Assembly (NCBI GenBank): GCA_959596495.1
Contig: CAUFXK010000007.1
Span: forward strand, 1-43,675
Source of the DNA: an uncultured Collinsella sp.
GTDB lineage: Bacteria; Actinomycetota; Coriobacteriia; Coriobacteriales; Coriobacteriaceae
Reading direction: 5' to 3'
DNA: 43,675 nt
The position numbers were made by a program, and so were the translations under genes. Under the pieces are notes generated by a model. The model was not told the DNA's origin, searched no databases, and saw only the letters and a list, made by a program, of their open reading frames with translations. Position 1 is the first letter of the stretch. Every line of letters starts with the position of its first letter. Below are positions 7,720-15,319 of this stretch, in pieces.

Positions 7720-9162
7720 GTGCTTAATAGATTCCGCATGCTTGTCGCCTGTGCTTTGACCTTCGCGCTTTGCTGGGTGCCGGGATTTGCGTTTGCTGGG
7801 GACGCTGAGGACGGGGCCCAGGTTGCTGCGATCGCTCATGGGCTTTCCTATGGGATCGAGGGTTTTGAGCGGTTGGCCAAGGGGACCGCTCGTGCCATGG
7901 AGGGCCAGCCTGAGGGCTACCGGTTTCCCGTTAACGAGGACGTGGACCTTGTAGTGGCGCCTGCTGCCGATCGCGTTGTGGTGTGGATATCGCCCAAGGC
8001 GGTCGAGAAGTTTGGTTTGGATCCGCAGGACAACGAGTGCGTATCGGGTCTCAAAGCCCTCGTCTGTGAACTCGACAGCGCAAACTGCATGGGAGGTGCG
8101 CAGCTGGGGGACGTGGATCTTCCCTGGTATGTTACGGCGGAAACAACGTTTGATGCCGGCGGGTATACCTATGGCTTTGACGAGCGCGGTGCGGATGGGG
8201 ACCGCTATGTGGTGATTGCATCAGCCTCGGGTGATGCCAAGGGCGGCGCGCGTTGGCTTGATAGTGCTCAAATGGTTGAAGCATCGTCTGTCGTGTTGCG
8301 GGATGAGCAGGCCCCCTTGACCTCTCTGGCCTCCTTTTTGGGCGGCATCGACTACCGTCCGTTTTGGGTGTCTATCAAAACGAGCGGCCTTGCCCTCGTT
8401 ATTGCCTTTGCACTGGGCCTGTTTGCCGCATGGAAGACCATGGGTACTACGAGCCGTATCAAGGGCCTGCTGGACTCGGTCTTTACCGTCCCCATGGTGC
8501 TGCCGCCTACGGTCTGCGGCTTTCTGCTGCTTATGCTATTTGGCCGCTCGACCGGGGTGGGCCAGTGGCTGATCGCGCACGGCGTCTCGATCGTCTTTAC
8601 GTGGCCCGCGGCGGTGATATCTGCCGTGGTGGTGTCGTTTCCCCTGGTCTACCGTACGGCGCTCGGTGCCTTCGAGAGCCTCGACACGCAGATGCTCGAC
8701 GCCGCGCGAACCTTGGGATGGCCCGAACGTCGCATCTTCACCAAGCTTATGATGCCGCTTGGTTGGCCCTCGATTGCCGCCGGCACGGTGCTCGCCTTCG
8801 CGCGTGCCATGGGCGAGTTTGGCTGCACCCTGTTCTTTGCGGGCAACTATGCCGGCATTACCCAGACCATCCCCATCGCCATCTACTTTGAGTGGATGGG
8901 CGGCAACACGTCGGTGGCTCTCTTTTGGGTTGTCGTCGTGATCGCCTTTAGCTTCTTGGTCATCCTGTTTATCAACATGTACACGGCGCACTCGCAAAAG
9001 TATCGCGAGCGGGGCCTTTCCCGCGCGGAGCGCAAGCAGGCCAAAGATTTCGCCGGACAGGGCGATTCGCTCGACCCAGTCGGCGGCGATGCGCTGCGCA
9101 TCGATCGCGAGGCGTTGGCCGAGCTTATGCGCGATGACACGGTCGCAAAGGGAGGTCGATAG
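7720..9162 (+). CDS. modB: Molybdate ABC transporter permease ModB with N-terminal extracytoplasmic domain
   Basis: The C-terminal 270 residues are a normal ModB permease: helices from about residue 215, and the EAA-type cytoplasmic loop (ALGAFESLDTQMLDAARTLGW) that docks onto ModC, followed by FARAMGEFGCTLFFAGN. What is unusual is about 210 extra residues in front: a signal peptide or anchor (NRFRMLVACALTFALCWVPGFAFA) and then a soluble, acidic domain with no membrane segment. I do not recognise this domain; its placement predicts an extracytoplasmic location. The tail (about 60 residues after the last helix) is charged and cytoplasmic. GTG at 7720 is preferred because TTGGAG lies upstream; ATG at 7738 is an alternative. 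Ordinary ModB is about 220-270 residues, against 480 here. modC starts 3 bases after the stop. Confidence 0.88.
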   Translation: MLNRFRMLVACALTFALCWVPGFAFAGDAEDGAQVAAIAHGLSYGIEGFERLAKGTARAMEGQPEGYRFPVNEDVDLVVAPAADRVVVWISPKAVEKFGLDPQDNECVSGLKALVCELDSANCMGGAQLGDVDLPWYVTAETTFDAGGYTYGFDERGADGDRYVVIASASGDAKGGARWLDSAQMVEASSVVLRDEQAPLTSLASFLGGIDYRPFWVSIKTSGLALVIAFALGLFAAWKTMGTTSRIKGLLDSVFTVPMVLPPTVCGFLLLMLFGRSTGVGQWLIAHGVSIVFTWPAAVISAVVVSFPLVYRTALGAFESLDTQMLDAARTLGWPERRIFTKLMMPLGWPSIAAGTVLAFARAMGEFGCTLFFAGNYAGITQTIPIAIYFEWMGGNTSVALFWVVVVIAFSFLVILFINMYTAHSQKYRERGLSRAERKQAKDFAGQGDSLDPVGGDALRIDREALAELMRDDTVAKGGR

Positions 9163-9165
9163 GCC

Positions 9166-10236
9166 ATGTCGCTCGTTCTGGATATAAAAAAGCACTATCC
9201 CGGGTTTATGCTCGACATGCAGCTTGAGGCCGGCGAGGAGCGCGTGGCGTTGCTCGGTGCCTCGGGTTGCGGCAAGAGCTGCACACTTCGCTGCATTGCC
9301 GGTGTGGAGACGCCCGACGAGGGCAAGATCGTCGTCAACGGCGTGACCTTTTTTGACTCGGCGGCGGGCATCAACCTGTCGCCACAGGCGCGCAAATGCG
9401 CCCTGCTGTTCCAAAACTATCAGCTGTTTCCTAACATGACGGTGGCCGATAACGTATGCGCCGGTGTAAAGGATGCGGGCGACGCCGCCGCACGCAAAAA
9501 GCTCGCCGAGCGCTATCTGAGCATTTTCGGTCTAGCCGATTTTGCCGACCGCTACCCCGCGCGCCTTTCGGGCGGGCAGCAGCAACGCGTGGCGCTTGCC
9601 CGTATGGTGGCGGCGCATCCGGGCATCTTTATGTTCGACGAGCCCATGAGCGCGCTCGATTCCTATCTTAAGAGCGCACTCGAGCAGAACATGCTCGACC
9701 TGTTCGACGTCTGTAACCGCACCGTGCTCTACGTGAGCCATGACATCGACGAGGCGTGCCGCCTGTGCCAGCGCATCTGCGTGATGCACGACGGGCATGT
9801 TGAGGAGATCGGCTCTGTCGAGGACGTGGTCCGCCGTCCGCAGACGCTGGCGGCACTGCGCCTGACGGGCTGCAAGAACACAAGCCGGGCGCGCAAGATC
9901 GGCGACGAAGAAGTTGGGGCTCTCGACTGGGGCATGACCTTTAATGTGGGTCGCGAGGTTCCCGACGATGTTGCCTACTTGGGTATTCGTGCGAGCTACT
10001 TCCATGTGGACAACCGTGCCGAGCGGGGCCGCAACAGCTACGACCTGCACGTGGCGCGCGTGAGCGATTCGCGTTTTGAACGCCTGGTGCTGTTGGATGT
10101 GCCGCGCGTCGATGCGCCCACGCGTCTGCAGTGGAAGGTCAACAAAGTGGGCATGCCTGTTGACGAGCTGCCGCAAGCAGGCGAGACGCTTCGCATGCAT
10201 TTTGATGCCAGCAGGATCCATTTGGTTTGTCGATAG
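9166..10236 (+). CDS. modC: Molybdate ABC transporter ATPase ModC
   Basis: Cytoplasmic ATPase that powers molybdate import through ModB. The 356-residue protein shows Walker A GASGCGKS (about residues 31-38), a Q-loop at LLFQNYQLFPNMTV, the signature LSGGQQQRVALARM, Walker B IFMFDEPMSALD and the switch His in YVSHDIDEA. After about residue 225 comes an accessory C-terminal domain of about 130 residues, in the position of the MOP/TOBE domain that binds oxyanion in ModC. It is the last gene of modABC, 3 bases after modB, and is followed by a strong terminator. Confidence 0.93.
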   Translation: MSLVLDIKKHYPGFMLDMQLEAGEERVALLGASGCGKSCTLRCIAGVETPDEGKIVVNGVTFFDSAAGINLSPQARKCALLFQNYQLFPNMTVADNVCAGVKDAGDAAARKKLAERYLSIFGLADFADRYPARLSGGQQQRVALARMVAAHPGIFMFDEPMSALDSYLKSALEQNMLDLFDVCNRTVLYVSHDIDEACRLCQRICVMHDGHVEEIGSVEDVVRRPQTLAALRLTGCKNTSRARKIGDEEVGALDWGMTFNVGREVPDDVAYLGIRASYFHVDNRAERGRNSYDLHVARVSDSRFERLVLLDVPRVDAPTRLQWKVNKVGMPVDELPQAGETLRMHFDASRIHLVCR

Positions 10237-10247
10237 CGCCGGGTAAT

Positions 10248-10284
10248 GCCGTCGGGGCATATAAGCCTCGGCGGCTTTGTTTTT
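10248..10284 (+). terminator. Rho-independent terminator after modABC
   Basis: An 11-bp stem (10248-10258 with 10265-10275, with G-U pairs) is followed by TTTGTTTTT. Confidence 0.88.
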
Positions 10285-10370
10285 GCCGTTCGCCGAATGA
10301 GGAATGACAAACTCTTATCAATTAAGATAATTATTTATTAAGCGATGGCACACGACGCTGTCGTACGAAT

Positions 10371-10413
10371 GTCAACGGTGTTCGCATGGTCGGCGACCGT
10401 TGATATAGTTGAC
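10371..10413 (+). promoter_or_regulatory. Promoter with overlapping operator-like inverted repeat
   Basis: TTCGCA (10381-10386) and TATAGT (10404-10409) are spaced by 17 bases and form a plausible -35/-10 pair. The 8-bp inverted repeat TCAACGGT (10372-10379) / ACCGTTGA (10396-10403) brackets the -35 box and abuts the -10. A further half-like site GTTGAC lies at 10408-10413. This is the usual geometry of a repressor operator. The 380 bases between the modC terminator and the next large gene contain this promoter, an AT-rich stretch at 10315-10345 and two small ORFs. Confidence 0.55.
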
Positions 10414-10439
10414 CTCAACTGGTAAAGGAGGGTGCGCAC

Positions 10440-10508
10440 ATGCCGCAGATGACATATATTCGCCGCGTTGCCGCGCGCGCCCTGTATATGGCTCGGAGTC
10501 GCATATGA
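10440..10508 (+). CDS. Putative 22-residue leader peptide
   Basis: A 22-codon ORF (begins MPQMTYIRRV, ends MARSRI) directly after one of the best ribosome-binding sites in the window (AAAGGAGGG, 9 bases upstream) and about 30 bases from the predicted transcription start. The peptide is basic (five Arg) with no recognised domain. Its stop codon overlaps the start codon of the next small ORF (ATATGA). It may be a regulatory leader or a real small protein. The evidence is the ribosome-binding site and the coupling only. Confidence 0.4.
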   Translation: MPQMTYIRRVAARALYMARSRI

Positions 10509-10675
10509 GCAGGTATGTTCACGGCTCCGGGAGAGACGACGCACAACTAAATAATCGACCGCAAAGCAGGTTCCCTAAAATTCCGGGTTTGAGCACGGCC
10601 GGGCAATCGCCGTCCGTCGTGCATCGATACCGCTGTTATCCATTTTTGGTTCGAGAGGGGAACCGTCATGGCTGA
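10505..10675 (+). CDS. Putative 56-residue coupled small ORF
   Basis: Starts at the ATG that overlaps the stop of the 22-residue leader and ends at a TGA inside the start region of the first double-cubane gene (10668-10675 shared). This makes an unbroken chain of overlapping start and stop codons from the leader to the enzyme. The product (MSRYVHGSGRDDAQ at the start) is polar, unrecognised and low in hydrophobic residues. It could be a translational-coupling device or spurious. Confidence 0.3.
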   Translation: MSRYVHGSGRDDAQLNNRPQSRFPKIPGLSTAGQSPSVVHRYRCYPFLVREGNRHG

Positions 10676-11951
10676 AGAATTTGATTTCCATCCGATGTGG
10701 GAGAGCCTCGGCATGAATCTTGCCGACCACGACATGCTGCTGGGCGCCGTGGGCCAGATGTACGGCGATATGTTCCTGACGCAGAACAATCGCCCCAAGT
10801 CCACGTCCTACCTGGACTTTGTGGCCACCAACATCCATAGCGGCCGCATTAAGGAGATGCTCGACAAGAAGGAGGCTGGCGAGGCCACCAAGATCGTGGG
10901 TTCGTTCTGCGTGTACGTGCCCGAGGAGATCGTACTTGCCTGCGACGGTATCCCCGTGGGTCTGTGCTCTGGTGCCGATTGGGCAGCCGATAGGGTCGAG
11001 GAGCACCTGCCGCGCAACACCTGTCCGCTTATCAAGAGCTTTGCCGGCTTTAAGCTGGGCGAGGTCTGCCCCTACATTGAGTCGAGTGACCTGGTGGTAG
11101 GCGAGAACACCTGCGATGGCAAGAAGAAGGCCTACGAGTTCTTTGCAACGCAAAAGAACATGTACGTCATGGATATTCCCAACGTGCACGACGAGTCGAC
11201 GCTCGTGACCTGGAAGGCCGAGGTCAAGAAACTCGCCGCCAAGATCGAGGAAGAGTGCGGCGTCAAGATTACGCCCGAGCGTCTGAAGGCTGCCATCCAC
11301 GCCGTCAATGAGAAGCGTCGCGCCCTGCAGCGCCTCGCTGCGACCCGCGCTGCCGACCCTGCGCCCATCAGCGGTCTCGACAGCCTGCTGACCGTTCAGG
11401 CCGCCTTTATGGACGACACACCGCGTCTGACCGGAGCCATCAACGATATGGCGGCTGAGTGCGAGCAGCGTGTCGAGGCCGGCGAGGGCGTGGCGCCCAA
11501 GGGGACCAAGCGCATCCTGTACACCGGCACGCCCATGGCCGTGCCCAACTGGAAGCTGTTCAACCTCATCGAGAAGGCCGGCGGCGTTGTGGTGGGCGAG
11601 GAGTCCTGCACGGGTTCGCGCTATTGCAAGGACCTGGTCGACGAGTCCGGTGAGACGGTTGACGAGATGCTCGATGCCATCGCCGAGCGCTACTTTAAGA
11701 TCAACTGCGCCGTCTTTACGCCCAACGACCAGCGTATGAAGGACATTGTCCAGATGGCCAAGGACCTGCACGCCGACGGCATCGTCGACGTGGCCCTGCA
11801 GTTCTGCACGCTCTACGAGATGGAGTCGTTTGCCGTGGAGAAGGCCGCCGAGGAGGCAGGCATTCCATTTATGCACATCACGACCGACTACGCCGGCGAG
11901 GATGCAGGCCAACTGCAAACCAGGATTGAGGCTTTCTTGGAAACCATTTAG
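10668..11951 (+). CDS. Double-cubane cluster / 2-hydroxyacyl-CoA dehydratase-like protein (first copy)
   Basis: Cytoplasmic iron-sulfur protein of the HgdB/BcrBC/YjiM superfamily (427 residues). Members accept electrons at very low potential from an ATP-hydrolysing activator. Candidate cluster Cys lie in GSFCVYVPEE, LACDGIPVG, NTCPLIKS, EVCPYIESSD, GENTCDGKKKAYE, EESCTGSRYCKD, INCAVFTPND and LQFCTLYEME. The spread of Cys in both halves resembles single-subunit double-cubane cluster proteins (DCCP) rather than true dehydratase subunits. ATG follows GAGAGGGG. A homologous second copy and the matching activator lie downstream, and selD follows. The substrate is unknown; E. coli yjiM, the closest named relative I can offer, is also functionally obscure. 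Confidence 0.85.
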   Translation: MAEEFDFHPMWESLGMNLADHDMLLGAVGQMYGDMFLTQNNRPKSTSYLDFVATNIHSGRIKEMLDKKEAGEATKIVGSFCVYVPEEIVLACDGIPVGLCSGADWAADRVEEHLPRNTCPLIKSFAGFKLGEVCPYIESSDLVVGENTCDGKKKAYEFFATQKNMYVMDIPNVHDESTLVTWKAEVKKLAAKIEEECGVKITPERLKAAIHAVNEKRRALQRLAATRAADPAPISGLDSLLTVQAAFMDDTPRLTGAINDMAAECEQRVEAGEGVAPKGTKRILYTGTPMAVPNWKLFNLIEKAGGVVVGEESCTGSRYCKDLVDESGETVDEMLDAIAERYFKINCAVFTPNDQRMKDIVQMAKDLHADGIVDVALQFCTLYEMESFAVEKAAEEAGIPFMHITTDYAGEDAGQLQTRIEAFLETI

Positions 11952-12105
11952 GACTATTCGTCCCGGCGGCTTCCCCAGGCACCCGATCTTGCTGTTCAAA
12001 CCGTCGCTTGCGAATCAAAGTACGCGACGCTCCTCTTTCACGGCAACCTCGGGCACCTGGGAAAGCCGTTTCCTTGGTTGGTTAAAAGGTTTGTTAAGGA
12101 GTTAT

Positions 12106-13269
12106 ATGTCGGAAAATATTGAGCAGCCGTTGCCGCGCACGTTTGAGGAGTTCAACGAGCAACGCAAAGCGGCGTTTATTCGCGTCAAGGATTATAAGCA
12201 GGCGGGTAATCGCCTGGTCGGCTTTTTGTGCAGCTATACGCCGCTCGAGATTATCGATGCCGCGGGGGCTGCGAGCGTGGCTCTGTGCAGTACATCCGAT
12301 GAGGTGATTCCCGAGGCCGAGAAGGTGCTGCCGGCAAACCTGTGCCCGCTCATCAAGTCTACGTATGGTTTTGCCTATTCGCAAAAGTGTCCGTTTACGT
12401 ACTTTAGCGACATGATCATCGGTGAGACCACCTGCGACGGCAAGAAGAAGATGTACGAGCTACTCAACGAGCTCAAGCGCACGCACATTCTGCATCTTCC
12501 GCAGGGTCGCGATCGCGCCTACGAGCGTGAAGGCTGGTACGAGGAGTGCCGCCTGCTCAAGGAGGAACTCGAGGGCTTCTACGGTATCACGATTGCCGAC
12601 GATGACCTGCGCGCTGCCGTCCGTCGTCGCAACCGCTTGCGTGCGGCCCAGCTCGAGATGTTTGCACTGCAGGCCAACCAGCCGGCGGCCATGAGCGGCG
12701 TCGACCTGATGAGCACCATGTTTGCCGGTACGTTTAGCTTTGATATCGAGGCCTATACGCAGCAGCTGGAGCAAAAGGTTGCCAAGCTGCGCGAGGCCTA
12801 CGACGCGGGCGAGCGCCCGGTTGCGGCGGATGCCAAGCGCATTCTGATTACCGGCTGCCCGGTGGGCGGCGTGATCAATAAGATCGGTCGCACCATCGAG
12901 TCCAACGGCGGCGTGGTCGTGTGCATGGACGACTGCTCGGGCGAGCGCACGGCGGCCATGATGATCGACCCGGAGGCTCCCGACATCCTGCGCGCCATCG
13001 CCGACCGCTACCTGGATATCAACTGCTCGGTCATGACGCCCAACGACGGCCGTATGGAAAATACGCTGGCCATGTGCGAGAAGTATCACGTCGATGGCGT
13101 AGTGGAGAACGTGCTCCAGGCGTGCCATACCTTTAACGTGGAGAGCGCACGCATGCGGGAAGCTGTCGAGGGTGCGGGCATTCCGTACATGAAGATTGAG
13201 ACCGACTACAGCAACGGCGACATGGGCCAAATCGAGACGCGCATCGCTGCCTTCATCGAAACCCTGTAG
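12106..13269 (+). CDS. Double-cubane cluster / 2-hydroxyacyl-CoA dehydratase-like protein (second copy, YjiM-like)
   Basis: A 387-residue paralogue of the preceding gene product, sharing its layout: GFLCSYTPLEIIDAAGA, NLCPLIKSTYG, KCPFTYFSDMIIGETTCDGKKKMYE, GCPVGGVINKIGR, MDDCSGERTAAM, INCSVMTPNDGRMENT and a C-terminal IETDYSNGDMGQIETRIAAFIE, matching ITTDYAGEDAGQLQTRIEAFLE of the first copy. It has the same Cys anchors but a shorter N-terminus, lacking the first 40 or so residues. ATG at 12106 follows TAAGGAG. Whether the two proteins are two subunits of one heterodimer or two separate acceptors for one activator cannot be told from sequence. Confidence 0.87.
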   Translation: MSENIEQPLPRTFEEFNEQRKAAFIRVKDYKQAGNRLVGFLCSYTPLEIIDAAGAASVALCSTSDEVIPEAEKVLPANLCPLIKSTYGFAYSQKCPFTYFSDMIIGETTCDGKKKMYELLNELKRTHILHLPQGRDRAYEREGWYEECRLLKEELEGFYGITIADDDLRAAVRRRNRLRAAQLEMFALQANQPAAMSGVDLMSTMFAGTFSFDIEAYTQQLEQKVAKLREAYDAGERPVAADAKRILITGCPVGGVINKIGRTIESNGGVVVCMDDCSGERTAAMMIDPEAPDILRAIADRYLDINCSVMTPNDGRMENTLAMCEKYHVDGVVENVLQACHTFNVESARMREAVEGAGIPYMKIETDYSNGDMGQIETRIAAFIETL

Positions 13270-13277
13270 GTGACGGT

Positions 13278-13308
13278 ATGTGACAAAGGGACTGTCCCTT
13301 TGTTACAT
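13278..13308. repeat. Near-perfect 31-base palindrome (dispersed repeat)
   Basis: Arms 13278-13292 and 13294-13308 match the palindrome at 1616-1646 except for one base in the right arm and the centre base. Unlike that copy it has no T run, and it sits inside the operon between the second double-cubane gene and its activator, so it may act as a stability or partial termination element. Confidence 0.8.
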
Positions 13309-13373
13309 GTGAGGGAGGATGCCAAGGCGCCTGAACGCGCCGCTACCTTTGATGTTTAGATTGGGAGAGAGCC

Positions 13374-14138
13374 ATGATAGGGATCGGGATCGATATCGGG
13401 TCTACGGCGGCTAAGGCTGCTGTGGTCGATGGGGAGGGTTCGGTGGCGTGGACGTGCGTGCAGCCAACCGGGTTCTCCTCGGTCGATGCTTCCGAGCGGC
13501 TGCGCGAGGCACTGGCAGCGGCGGGTTATGACGTGGCTGCCGACGACGTGCGCGTGGTCGCGACCGGCTACGGTCGTGTCGCCGTGCCCTATGCACACAA
13601 GGTCGTGACCGAGATCACCTGCCACGGCACCGGTGCCGTGTGCCTATTTGGCGACCACGGCACCGTGATCGACGTGGGCGGCCAGGACACCAAGGTCATT
13701 CAGCTTAAAAGTGGCCGCGTGTCCAAGTTTGCCATGAACGACAAGTGTGCCGCCGGCACGGGGCGCTTTTTGGAGATCATGGCCGACCGCCTGGGCATTT
13801 CCCAGCAGCAGATGGCCGACCTGGCGCGTTCCGGCGAGCCCACCAAGATCAGCAGCATGTGCACGGTGTTTGCCGAAAGCGAGGTCATCAGCCTGATCGG
13901 TCGCGGTGAGCCGCGCGAGAACATTGCGCGTGGCGTGATCGACAGCGTGGTCTCGCGCGTGGCGACCATGGCCGGGCAGGCCGCGGGCGCCCCGTACTAC
14001 CTGACCGGTGGCCTGTGCGAGAACGCCTTCGTGGTGGAGCGGTTGGGCGAGCTACTGGGGTCGCCGGTGACCACCTCGCCCCAGGCTCGCTTTGCCGGAG
14101 CGATCGGCGCGGCGATTCGCGCACAGGCGCTCGATTAA
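13374..14138 (+). CDS. ATP-dependent activator of 2-hydroxyacyl-CoA dehydratase/double-cubane proteins (YjiL/HgdC-like)
   Basis: Homodimeric ASKHA-fold ATPase (254 residues) of the BcrAD/BadFG/HgdC family. It holds one [4Fe-4S] cluster between subunits and uses ATP to push electrons into its partner. Phosphate-1 motif GIDIGSTAAKAAVVDGEG is at residues 5-22, phosphate-2 VIDVGGQDTKVIQ at about 100-112, and adenosine motif YLTGGLCENAFVV near 205. The two cluster Cys are Cys125 (NDKCAAGTGRFLE) and Cys163 (SSMCTVFAESEVI), almost the same spacing as in HgdC. It lies between the double-cubane genes and selD, clearly in their operon. It should activate one or both of the upstream proteins. Confidence 0.9.
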   Translation: MIGIGIDIGSTAAKAAVVDGEGSVAWTCVQPTGFSSVDASERLREALAAAGYDVAADDVRVVATGYGRVAVPYAHKVVTEITCHGTGAVCLFGDHGTVIDVGGQDTKVIQLKSGRVSKFAMNDKCAAGTGRFLEIMADRLGISQQQMADLARSGEPTKISSMCTVFAESEVISLIGRGEPRENIARGVIDSVVSRVATMAGQAAGAPYYLTGGLCENAFVVERLGELLGSPVTTSPQARFAGAIGAAIRAQALD

Positions 14139-14208
14139 TGCATCGGCCGTGGGCCTGCATTCATGCGTATACTGGGAGGAAATGATTGACCGATGAGAGG
14201 AGGTATCG

Positions 14209-15258
14209 ATGGCTGACGATCAGATTAAGCTCACGTCCATGACGGCCGCGAGCGGTTGAGCCGCTAAGTTGGCTCCCGGAGCCCTCGCCCAGGTCCTGGG
14301 CGACTTACCCAATGTGCATAACGACAACTTGCTCGTGGGGTTCGATACCTCCGACGATGCGAGCGTCTTCCGCGTAGGGGAGAACCTGGGGCTCGTGCAG
14401 TCCATCGACTTCTTCCCACCGATGGTCGATGACCCGTTCCTGTTTGGCCAGATCGCTGCGGCCAACTCGCTGTCGGACATCTACGCCATGGGCGGGCGGC
14501 CGAGCCATGCCATGAACCTGCTTTGCATACCCAGTTGCCTGGGCGTTGAGGTTGCCGGTCAGATTCTGGCGGGCGGCGCCGATAAGTGCGTCGAGGCGGG
14601 TTGCTCCATCGCGGGCGGCCACACCATCAACGACGACGAGCCCAAGTACGGTCTGTCCGTGAGCGGTTTTGTGCCACTCGACCATATGCTCGCCAACAGC
14701 GGCGCACGCGTGGGCGATGTTCTGCTGCTGACCAAGGCGATCGGCTCGGGCATCATCACCACGGCCATTAAGGGCGAGCTCATCGAGCAGGACGAGGCCG
14801 CAGCCATGTTTGACTCGATGTGTACCCTCAACGAGGCCCCGATTCGCCTGGCCGAGGGACTCGAGCTTCACGGCTGCACCGACATCACGGGCTTTGGCCT
14901 GATCGGGCATGCGTGCGAGATGGCCGAGGGTTCGGGCGTGCAGATTGAGCTTGCGTCGGGGGCGGTGCCGCTCTTTGACCAGGTGCTCGATATGGCGCGT
15001 CTGGGCATTATTCCTGCCGGTGCCTACCGCAACCAGGACTTTTTTGGCCCGCGTGTGGCTGCCGACGAGGACCTGGAGCCGGGCATGTTGGATGCGCTGT
15101 ACGATCCGCAGACCTCGGGCGGCCTGCTTATCGCGGCGCCCGCGGCGGATATGGATGAGCTTGCACGCCGTCTGCATGCCGAGGGGCGCGTTGCCGCCGT
15201 TGTCGGGCGCGTGTGCGAGGCAGAGCCGGGCGGTCCCGCCGTCCGCGTTGTTCGCTAG
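14209..15258 (+). CDS. selD: Selenide, water dikinase SelD (selenoprotein, UGA at residue 17)
   Basis: Makes selenophosphate from selenide and ATP, the selenium donor for selenocysteine (and for selenouridine or Se-cofactor where present). The ATG at 14209 has GAGAGGAGG upstream. An in-frame TGA at 14257-14259 is read as selenocysteine 17 in MTAASG-Sec-AAKLAPG, the exact place of the catalytic Cys/Sec of SelD, followed by the conserved Lys. Downstream: VGFDTSDDASVFRV, SIDFFPPMVDDPFLFGQIAAANSLSDIYAMGG, and GFGLIGHACEMAEG. Length 349 residues is normal. An annotation that stops at TGA would call it from 14269 and lose the active site. Two hairpins follow the UGA. yedF follows after 61 bases. 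Confidence 0.95.
14257..14302 (+). promoter_or_regulatory. Candidate SECIS region of selD
   Basis: After the UGA (14257-14259) there are two stem-loops: GGCTC/GAGCC (14271-14275, 14279-14283) with its loop at the usual bacterial SECIS distance, and CGCCCAG/CTGGGCG (14286-14292, 14296-14302) whose tip reads AGGTCC, close to the SelB-binding AGGUCU tip of E. coli fdhF but about 17 bases too far. Which one SelB uses is unclear. Confidence 0.5.
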
Positions 15259-15319
15259 CCCGCACGTTTATGTAACTGTTTACCGTTCTCTAGAACGGTT
15301 CTTTCGAAAGGATTTTGCT

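Noticed and set aside
14257..14259. TGA in selD taken as a nonsense mutation
   Set aside because: It falls exactly at the catalytic Cys/Sec codon of SelD, the frame is conserved on both sides, and selA, selB and tRNA-Sec are in the window.
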